Shown here: piece after piece, positions 34,334-40,183 of the stretch
Position numbering within the stretch: position 1 is the first letter of the stretch
Layout: each line of letters begins with the position of its first letter
Position numbers and translations under genes: made by a program
Assembly: GCA_030745655.1 (NCBI GenBank)
Contig: JASLOE010000005.1
Span: forward strand, 1 to 40,183
Source of the DNA: Nitrososphaerales archaeon
Lineage (GTDB): Archaea; Thermoproteota; Nitrososphaeria; Nitrososphaerales; JACPRH01
Direction of reading: 5' to 3'
DNA length: 40,183 nucleotides
Notes under the pieces: generated by a model
What the model saw: the letters and a program-made list of their open reading frames with translations, nothing else
Database searches by the model: none
Told to the model about the DNA's origin: nothing

Positions 34334-34373
34334 CCTGTTTAAGAAACTCTTTCTTCGGTGGTTATCTTGGCTG
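34325..34373 (+). promoter_or_regulatory. Nested hairpin covering the cysteine synthase start
   Basis: Three helices nest perfectly: CAGCC (34325-34329) with GGCTG (34369-34373), AACC (34332-34335) with GGTT (34360-34363), and AAGAAA (34341-34346) with TTTCTT (34350-34355) around a CTC loop. Inside lie the leader-peptide stop codon, the SD-like GGTGGT (34357-34362) and the candidate TTG start 34367. Folding would hide the ribosome-binding site; a ribosome on the leader would open it. This is inferred from base complementarity only. Confidence 0.5.
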
Positions 34374-35395
34374 TGCAAACTAATCCATTCCATAGAATAT
34401 TCGACAAAATAGGGCATACACCCCTAATTCCCCTAAAAAAAGTGGGTTCCCGAGGGATGAAACTGTATGCTAAACTTGAATGGGCCAACCCATTTGGTTC
34501 GGTTAAGGATAGGCCAGCTTGGTGGATGATTCAAGAAGGCGAACGACAAGGTATTCTCAAGAAAGGTGAAAGCATCATTATTGAACCGACATCAGGAAAT
34601 ACTGGAGTAGCCTTGGCAGGGATGTGTCAAGCTCTCGGATACAAAGCTGAAATGGTAGTCCCAAAAAGAGTAAGTTCAGAAACTAAAGGCATTATGAAAG
34701 CAATGGGTGTGAAGATGCTTGAAACAGATGATGATTTATGTCCCAGAGTAGGTCCAGGAACTGACCAAGCAATAGCGTTAGCTGAAGCGATAGTGAAAGG
34801 TAATCCTAAGAAATATTGTATGCCAAATCAATATAAGAATGAAGCTAATTTTCAAGCTCATTACGAGACTACCGGCCCAGAATTATGGGAAGAAACAGAA
34901 GGTAAGATAACACATTTCATAACAGGCATAGGAACCGGTGGAACTATAACCGGAGTTTCATCCTACCTAAAAGAGAAGAATCCAGCGATTAAGGTTACTG
35001 CGGTACAACCACAAAAAGACCATCATTTACAAGGATTGAGAAATATTGAGGAGTCACAGATGCCTGATGTACTTAAACGACGCGTAGAAGTTATTGATGA
35101 TTGGAGGACTATCTCTGATGAAGATGCATTCAACACATTGGCAGAAGCTGGAAGAATGGAGAACCTGTTTTTGGGTCCTTCATCAGGAGCTACTCTCCGT
35201 GCTGCTCTAGATCTTAGCGATAATGTGAAGGATGGTGTTGGAATAGTAATTTTCGGTGATAGTGGTCATAAATATTGGAGTGTATATAATCAGTTTAACG
35301 TGTTTACAAAAGATGAATTTGATAAGCTCAAAGTTGGAGCAAGATATAATGCTGAACCTTTATTCCTAGAGAATAAGATACCTCCAAATAAATAA
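34367..35395 (+). CDS. cysK: Cysteine synthase family PLP enzyme
   Basis: This protein of about 342 residues belongs to the fold-type II PLP cysteine synthase/CBS family. The PLP lysine is in NPFGSVKDRPAWWMI, the phosphate/substrate loop is EPTSGNTGVALAG, and FITGIGTGGTITGVSSYLK is the PLP-phosphate site. It makes cysteine from sulfide and an activated serine; whether O-acetylserine or O-phosphoserine is used cannot be told. The track starts at GTG 34358. I prefer TTG 34367, 4 bases after GGTGGT, with GTG 34373 also possible. The leader ORF and hairpin upstream suggest cysteine-responsive control. Confidence 0.92.
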   Translation: MAVQTNPFHRIFDKIGHTPLIPLKKVGSRGMKLYAKLEWANPFGSVKDRPAWWMIQEGERQGILKKGESIIIEPTSGNTGVALAGMCQALGYKAEMVVPKRVSSETKGIMKAMGVKMLETDDDLCPRVGPGTDQAIALAEAIVKGNPKKYCMPNQYKNEANFQAHYETTGPELWEETEGKITHFITGIGTGGTITGVSSYLKEKNPAIKVTAVQPQKDHHLQGLRNIEESQMPDVLKRRVEVIDDWRTISDEDAFNTLAEAGRMENLFLGPSSGATLRAALDLSDNVKDGVGIVIFGDSGHKYWSVYNQFNVFTKDEFDKLKVGARYNAEPLFLENKIPPNK

Positions 35396-35463
35396 TTTAG
35401 ACCCATTTTTTTATACAACGATTAATGTTCTATCTGTTGAATATTATTTGATTTATAAACAAT

Positions 35464-35490
35464 ACAGCCAGATTTATAACGCTGTTTTTT
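35464..35490 (+). terminator. Hairpin with T-run between cysteine synthase and mrp
   Basis: ACAGC and GCTGT pair around a 12-base loop and are followed by a run of T residues. It lies about 70 bases after the cysteine synthase stop and 40 bases before mrp, so it may separate the two transcripts. Confidence 0.4.
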
Positions 35491-35529
35491 GTCAAAATAA
35501 ATATTGAGTATTAGAGATTGTGAGATGAG

Positions 35530-36669
35530 ATGGCACTAGATAAGAAAGCAGTATTGGAAGCTTTGAAACCAGTTATGGACCCGGAGCTTAAAATGAGTAT
35601 AATGGATCTTGGCATGGTTAAGGAGGTAAGAGTAGAAAATGATGATGTTTATGTGAAAATTGCTCTTACAGCTGAGGGTTGTCCACTTGTAGATAAGATA
35701 AGAACAGATGTATCTGCTGCTTTGAGGAATGCTTCTTCTGTAAAGATTGAATTTGAAACTATGAGTAAGGAAGAACTAGAAGTAGTGAGAGCGAAAATTC
35801 AAAAAAAATCTTCAGTTGAAAATAAAGTACCTGTAAGTAATCAACAACCTGTAACAGGTATAACTAAAATGTCAAAGGCGGGTATTCGAAACATTATAGC
35901 GATAGCTTCTGGGAAAGGGGGTGTAGGAAAGTCATTTGCTACAGCTATCCTTGCTACCGAAATTGTAAAACGTGGTTATCATGTAGGGATTCTTGACGCG
36001 GATATTACTGGTCCAAGCATGGCCAAAGTGTTTGGGTTAACTGAACGAGTTACTGGAAGTCCGACAGGTATTCTTCCAGCTCAAACCAAGCTAGGAATAA
36101 AGGTAATTTCTATGAACCTTGTACTGGAAAAACCAGATGATGCTGTTGTTTGGAGAGGACCAATCTTGAATCAGGTGATAAGACAGATGTATTCTGATGT
36201 AGATTGGGGAGACCTCCATTTCTTACTTGTAGATTTACCACCTGGAACTAGTGATTCACCTCTAACAGTTTATCAATCTATGCCTGTGAATGGTTCAGTG
36301 ATAATAACAACTCCCCAAGATTTAGCTTTAATGATAGTCAAGAAAGCTATTCGTATGGCCACAACTATGAAAATTCCAATACTTGGGCTTGTTGAGAATA
36401 TGAGTTATTTTAATTGTCCAAGTTGTAATGAACATTTATCAATATTTGGACGATCTAAAGGTGAAGAAAACTCAAAAGAAATCGGGATACCATTCTTGGG
36501 AGTAATACCTCTTGATCCAGAGATACCGAAACTTTCAGATCTTGGGCATATAGAAGATTACAGCAATCCAGATATTGTTTCGTTAGTTGATAAGATACTA
36601 GAAAATCTCAAGAATCCGCCAAAGGAACAGACAAAAACAGTGGCATCGAAAAAGAAGATTGAAAAATAG
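35530..36669 (+). CDS. mrp: Mrp/NBP35-type Fe-S carrier ATPase with MIP18 domain
   Basis: This 379-residue protein has an N-terminal MIP18/DUF59 domain (about 1-90; MDPELKMSIMDLGMV, with a Cys at AEGCPLV) and a P-loop domain. The deviant Walker A is IASGKGGVGKS. Also present are DADITGPSMAKVFG, LVDLPPGTSDSPLT and the metal-binding FNCPSCNE. Mrp/Nbp35 proteins bind and transfer Fe-S clusters. Supply of Fe-S to the radical SAM enzymes of the window (MqnC, MqnE) would fit. The neighbouring cysteine synthase makes the sulfur donor, so the pair has a possible common theme. Confidence 0.94.
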   Translation: MALDKKAVLEALKPVMDPELKMSIMDLGMVKEVRVENDDVYVKIALTAEGCPLVDKIRTDVSAALRNASSVKIEFETMSKEELEVVRAKIQKKSSVENKVPVSNQQPVTGITKMSKAGIRNIIAIASGKGGVGKSFATAILATEIVKRGYHVGILDADITGPSMAKVFGLTERVTGSPTGILPAQTKLGIKVISMNLVLEKPDDAVVWRGPILNQVIRQMYSDVDWGDLHFLLVDLPPGTSDSPLTVYQSMPVNGSVIITTPQDLALMIVKKAIRMATTMKIPILGLVENMSYFNCPSCNEHLSIFGRSKGEENSKEIGIPFLGVIPLDPEIPKLSDLGHIEDYSNPDIVSLVDKILENLKNPPKEQTKTVASKKKIEK

Positions 36670-36686
36670 AGAAGATTTTCGATAGA

Positions 36687-37547
36687 TTACTCGAACTTCA
36701 TCATTATGCTTGGGATCTCATCAATTACGTCAGAAGCGAGTAGGTGGAATCCCTTTGTTTCCGCTACTTTTTCACCAGCTAGCCCATTGAAGAATGCCCC
36801 TAAAGTTGCTGCTTCGAATGCGTCTAACCCTTTTGCGAGCAAACCAGCTACTATGCCTGAAAGGATATCACCTGTACCCCCAGCAGTCATTGCGGGAGAT
36901 CCAGTTTTATTCAAAATCACTTTAGTTCCATCAGAGATTATATCAACTCTACTTTTAAGAAGTATCGTTATGTCGTTCTTCGCAGCCATTTTTTTGACTG
37001 CATCAATTCTTTCATCTAAAGATATATTTAAGTCAATTTCAAATAGACGTTTAAATTCACCGATATGCGGAGTAATTACAGCATTTTTACCCTGAATTTT
37101 ATTTACAATATCGGTTCTTAATGCATCTGCATCGAGTACTACTTTTACTCTGTTAGAAGATAGTTCTTGAACAAGTTTACACGACCCATCAGTTCTTTGA
37201 ATTCCGAGTCCAGGTCCTAAAACAATGGAATCAACTTTAGGAAGCCACCTCAAAAGTTTGTTTACTGAACCTGGTGTGAGTTTAACATCAGGCCTTGGGA
37301 TCACTATAATGTTGGGTGAAAGTGCTCTAACTGCTGTTGTTATTGTCTGTGGAACACATAGGTATAGAAGATCTACTCCACATCGTAAAGCTGAAGATGC
37401 AGTAAGAAAAGGTGCTCCATGGTATAGCCTTCCACCTCCAATAACTGCTACTGATCCATTTTCACCTTTTCTTGAATCGGGGTTACGAGGTTTTAGGATA
37501 GATTTCACATATTTCTCTGAGACTTCGGAGATTTCGCCCATTTGCAC
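36687..37547 (-). CDS. nnrD: ADP/ATP-dependent NAD(P)HX dehydratase
   Basis: This 286-residue YjeF C-terminal (ribokinase-like) enzyme repairs hydrated NAD(P)H. Key parts are GSVAVIGGGRLYHGAPFLTA, LGPGLGIQRTDGS, VLDADALRT, AVITPHIGEFKRLF and the nucleotide site MTAGGTGDILSGIVAGLL. No N-terminal epimerase domain is fused here, so the partner activity must be encoded elsewhere. The start is GTG 37547 with ATG 37541 as an alternative. It follows apt on the same strand by about 40 bases. Confidence 0.93.
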   Translation of the reverse strand: MQMGEISEVSEKYVKSILKPRNPDSRKGENGSVAVIGGGRLYHGAPFLTASSALRCGVDLLYLCVPQTITTAVRALSPNIIVIPRPDVKLTPGSVNKLLRWLPKVDSIVLGPGLGIQRTDGSCKLVQELSSNRVKVVLDADALRTDIVNKIQGKNAVITPHIGEFKRLFEIDLNISLDERIDAVKKMAAKNDITILLKSRVDIISDGTKVILNKTGSPAMTAGGTGDILSGIVAGLLAKGLDAFEAATLGAFFNGLAGEKVAETKGFHLLASDVIDEIPSIMMKFE

Positions 37548-37587
37548 TACATGTTTACCAAGTATATGTTATAAATAAATGTGCGAA

Positions 37588-38109
37588 TTAAGCTTCATCG
37601 TAGCTTAACATTGAGAATATATTGTAACCTTCAAGTTTCTTTCTGCCATTAAGAGGAGTAAGTTCCACTATGAATTCGATATCAGCTACTTTTCCATTGA
37701 TCTTCTCTACAAGTTCAACTGCTGCTTTTGCTGTTCCTCCTGTTGCTAAAAGGTCATCGATAATAGCTACTTTTTGACCGGAAACTATTGCGTCATTGTG
37801 CATTTCCATAGTTTCAGAACCGTATTCGAGATCATATGATGTGGATATTGTTTTACTCGGAAGTTTTGATTTCTTTCTAATAGGCACAAATGAGGCACCC
37901 ATGTTGTAAGCAACTGGTGCACCTATTATGAATCCACGGGCTTCTATACCGACAATTACATCTATTCCAAGGGTTCTACATCTTTCTGTTAGTGTATCTA
38001 TTACGTACTTGAATGCCTCATGGTCTTGAAGTAATGTTGTAATATCTCTGAATAGAATACCGGGTTTTGGAAAATCGGGTATGTTTCTAATTTTTTTCTT
38101 AAGATCTAT
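37588..38109 (-). CDS. apt: Adenine phosphoribosyltransferase, with apparent ATA start
   Basis: The enzyme makes AMP from adenine and PRPP. The track shows only the last 104 residues from an internal Met; the frame is open far upstream and gives the full family N-terminus DLKKKIRNIPDFPKPGILFRD. The core has VGIEARGFIIGAPVAY and the PRPP loop VAIIDDLLATGGTAKAA. The codon at the expected Met is ATA (38107-38109), last of four ATA codons after an in-frame TGA, and no ATG, GTG or TTG is available. This gives 173 residues, the usual APRT length. It lies 25 bases after the mtnP stop. Confidence 0.88.
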   Translation of the reverse strand: MDLKKKIRNIPDFPKPGILFRDITTLLQDHEAFKYVIDTLTERCRTLGIDVIVGIEARGFIIGAPVAYNMGASFVPIRKKSKLPSKTISTSYDLEYGSETMEMHNDAIVSGQKVAIIDDLLATGGTAKAAVELVEKINGKVADIEFIVELTPLNGRKKLEGYNIFSMLSYDEA

Positions 38110-38134
38110 TATTATTATTCAACTCAATATTTTG

Positions 38135-38956
38135 TTAAGCTTGGATTACTGCATCATCAAGGGCTTTACTGCAACTACAACTTCTTGATTCCGGTATTTT
38201 AAGTATCATGTTTAAAATCAGATTCTTTACTCTGTCATTATTATCCCTGAAAACTTTAACGACCTCTGCAAATTCTACAGGTTTTAGCCCTGGTTTTCCT
38301 TCAAGCCCAACATCGTAGTCGGTTACAAGAGATATATTCGCGTAACATATGCCTAATTCTCGAGCTAAGGTGCATTCTGGGTATTGAGTCATACCGATAA
38401 CTTCCCAGCCGTTGCTTGTGAAAAACTTGGATTCTGCTCGAGTGGAGAATCTTGGGCCTTCAATAACTACTATCGTACCTGTATTATGAACCGAAATGCC
38501 TAGTTTTTTTGTTGTGTTTACTGCTACTTCGCGAAGCTCTTGACAATAGGGGTCAGCTACGCTTATGTGTGTAGTGATTGGGCCATCATAAAAGGTGTGG
38601 GTTCGTCCATCTGTAAAATTGATGAATTGATCTGAGATTACGAAATCACCAGGTTTGATATGTGGTTGAAGACTTCCTGCAGCGCATGGTCCAATTATTC
38701 GTTCTACACCAAGTCTGTGTAATGCCCAAATGTTGGCTTTATACGGTATTTTGTGTGGAGGATATTCGTGTTTTTTTCCATGTCTTGGTAGAAAAGCTAC
38801 TTTTACACCATCTATCTCACCTAAAGCTATTTTTCCGCTCGGTTTCCCATACGGTGTATCAATCTCAATTTCTTGGGCATTATCAATCATTGAATAGAAT
38901 CCGGAACCACCCAAAACACCTACTTTTGCTTTCTCATTTAGGTGAAAATCATTCAT
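38135..38956 (-). CDS. mtnP: S-methyl-5'-thioadenosine phosphorylase family
   Basis: This 273-residue trimeric-type purine phosphorylase has GVLGGSGFYSM, PRHGKKHEYPPHKIPYKANI, GPCAAGSLQPHIKPGDFVI and IEGPRFSTRAESKFF, with MTQYPECTLARELGICYANI. It cleaves MTA (and related nucleosides) to adenine and methylthioribose 1-phosphate. The adenine can be used by APRT, encoded next. A Cys-rich SCSCS near the end resembles the C-terminal CxC disulfide of hyperthermophilic MTAPs. The start is ATG 38956. Confidence 0.93.
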   Translation of the reverse strand: MNDFHLNEKAKVGVLGGSGFYSMIDNAQEIEIDTPYGKPSGKIALGEIDGVKVAFLPRHGKKHEYPPHKIPYKANIWALHRLGVERIIGPCAAGSLQPHIKPGDFVISDQFINFTDGRTHTFYDGPITTHISVADPYCQELREVAVNTTKKLGISVHNTGTIVVIEGPRFSTRAESKFFTSNGWEVIGMTQYPECTLARELGICYANISLVTDYDVGLEGKPGLKPVEFAEVVKVFRDNNDRVKNLILNMILKIPESRSCSCSKALDDAVIQA

Positions 38957-39051
38957 TCTTCATTTCACTGCATAAGAAGAAATGAAAAAAGCCTTTTTTA
39001 ATGTTTATTCAAAATTCCCTATAATGGTGTGATTAAAAGTCCCTATCTTTT

Positions 39052-40056
39052 TTAATCAGATAGATTCCCAGTAAGTTCTCGTAAATTAGCTTCTGGTCTT
39101 GCGCCGACGTGACTAATGATTTCTGCCGCTGCTATTGATCCTATTTTACCACAAGTCTCAAGATCATGCCCGTTTGCTAAACCATAGAGGGCACCTGCTG
39201 CATAAAGATCTCCTGCTCCTGTTGCATCCACAACCTCATGCACTGGTTCAGGGTGGATGATGTAATTTTTTTCTCCAGAAACGATTATTGAACCCCTCTC
39301 ACTGCGCGTAATTAATGCCAGGTTATCTTCATTTTTCATCTTACTGAGAGCTGATTCGAAATCTTCGGCTTCATATAGGGCAATGATTTCCGATTCGTTT
39401 GCAAAAAAGATGTCAACATATTTGTCTAAAAAATCATGAAATGATTCTCGGTGGCGGTCAACACATAATGAGTCAGATAGAGTTAAAGCAACTTTTTGAC
39501 CTGCTTCATGAGCTATCTGTGCTGCCTTAATTGAAGCATCCTTCGAGCATGGTGAGTCCCATAAGTAACCTTCAAGAAAAGTTATTTTATGCCTACGGAT
39601 GGTCTCTTCAACAATATCTTCAGGACACAACTTTACTGAGGCGCCCAAATAGGTCAACATAGAACGTTGACTGTCTGGCGTAATAATAACCAAGCAATGA
39701 GCTGTGGTTGGTCCCGATGATGCAGGTGATGTTTCGAATTTTACACCCATAGCTTTGAGATCCTGAATGAAGATATTCCCAAGCTTATCATCACGTACCT
39801 TGCCTATGTAAGATCCCTTACTACCTAAAGCCGCCAAGCCAGCTATCGTGTTGCCAACAGATCCTCCAGACATCTCTACAGTGGAGTTTGTTGCCCTGTA
39901 AAGGTTTGCCGCGTAATTCTCATCCACTAAAGTCATACCGCCTTTGATTATCCCATGATCGTTCAGGAATGCATCACTTTCATGAATTAGAACATCGACT
40001 ATTGCATTACCTAGACCCACTACATCCATAAGTCCATGGTTATCTTCATCTTTCAT
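39052..40056 (-). CDS. PfkB-family kinase, adenosine/ribokinase type
   Basis: This 334-residue kinase of the ribokinase/PfkB superfamily has the N-terminal GLGNAIVDVLIHESDAFL, the GG motif in MSGGSVGNTIAGLAALGSKG, and the catalytic C-terminal VDATGAGDLYAAGALYGLANG. Sequence is closest to adenosine kinase-like proteins (KGGMTLVDE, then YLWDSP). It probably phosphorylates adenosine or another nucleoside. It heads the minus-strand run with mtnP, apt and nnrD, which supports purine salvage. The start is ATG 40056. The last 127 bases of the window hold only AT-rich upstream sequence. Confidence 0.9.
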   Translation of the reverse strand: MKDEDNHGLMDVVGLGNAIVDVLIHESDAFLNDHGIIKGGMTLVDENYAANLYRATNSTVEMSGGSVGNTIAGLAALGSKGSYIGKVRDDKLGNIFIQDLKAMGVKFETSPASSGPTTAHCLVIITPDSQRSMLTYLGASVKLCPEDIVEETIRRHKITFLEGYLWDSPCSKDASIKAAQIAHEAGQKVALTLSDSLCVDRHRESFHDFLDKYVDIFFANESEIIALYEAEDFESALSKMKNEDNLALITRSERGSIIVSGEKNYIIHPEPVHEVVDATGAGDLYAAGALYGLANGHDLETCGKIGSIAAAEIISHVGARPEANLRELTGNLSD

Positions 40057-40183
40057 ATCGTCACATCTTCCGCGTTAGCTATATATTTTTCTACCTACCT
40101 ACAGTATTTTGACTTCGTCTTTCACTAAAAAAATCATTATAAAACTATGAAATGTAAGAAAATATTTTTCTTATTTCTTTAAA

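Noticed and set aside
37588-37902. 104-residue APRT as a truncated gene or pseudogene
   Set aside because: The frame is open upstream without a break and encodes the full N-terminus; only a standard start codon is missing.
38135-38956. The phosphorylase as the missing MqnB
   Set aside because: Motifs fit MTA phosphorylase, whose product would be a ribose 1-phosphate, not the free sugar used by MqnC; its neighbours indicate purine salvage.

Overview
The window is chromosomal DNA from an archaeon of low G+C content. Archaeal markers include ribosomal protein L40e, Alba, a stand-alone TRAM protein, archaeal-type AspRS, the Cdv/ESCRT division machinery, tRNA genes with bulge-helix-bulge introns, TTG/GTG starts and TATA elements placed for short or absent leaders. 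The short ESCRT-III protein and the KH protein next to aspS look most like proteins I know from Thaumarchaeota and neighbouring TACK groups. The lineage is an inference. No ammonia-oxidation gene is present; only the first codons of an Amt transporter are seen at the left edge.

Layout. 1-5.8 kb: amt start, intron-containing tRNA-Val, L40e, TRAM, Alba, KH protein, aspS, a GHMP protein of the beta-RFAP synthase family and a DUF1464 protein. 5.9-8.8 kb (minus): Vps4/CdvC and two ESCRT-III genes. 8.9-13 kb: a phosphoesterase, then ileS behind a small overlapping ORF. 13-17.3 kb (minus): stomatin, NfeD protease, AK6-type kinase and a flippase. 17.5-21 kb: small membrane proteins, tRNA-Glu, a coiled-coil surface protein and a UDP-sugar dehydrogenase. 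21.1-21.5 kb: tRNA-Asp with two introns and tRNA-Lys with one. 22-24.9 kb (minus): mfnA, beta-RFAP synthase and DUF447, which suggest C1-carrier cofactor synthesis. 24.9-32.1 kb: a nearly complete futalosine menaquinone set (UbiA-, UbiD- and UbiE-type enzymes, MqnD, MqnA, MqnE, MqnC) without a visible MqnB. 32-34 kb: small and unknown genes and a VIT1-family transporter. 34.2-36.7 kb: a cysteine-rich leader ORF and hairpin before a cysteine synthase, then an Mrp/NBP35 ATPase. 36.7-40 kb (minus): PfkB nucleoside or sugar kinase, MTA phosphorylase, adenine phosphoribosyltransferase and NAD(P)HX dehydratase, which together form a purine-salvage cluster.

Main unusual points. (1) A 23-codon leader ORF with five Cys codons ends inside a three-helix nested hairpin that covers the ribosome-binding site and possible starts of a cysteine synthase gene; this looks like cysteine-responsive attenuation. 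(2) Three of four tRNA genes carry four introns, all at non-canonical positions. (3) mqnA and apt both lack ATG/GTG/TTG at their conserved N-termini and appear to start at ATT (or ACG) and ATA, unless single-base indels are present. The ORF track truncates both. (4) Divergent mqnE and mqnC share one nearly symmetrical TATA-like element. (5) Two genes too short for the track are added: a 40-residue zinc-knuckle protein and a frameshifted small ORF.
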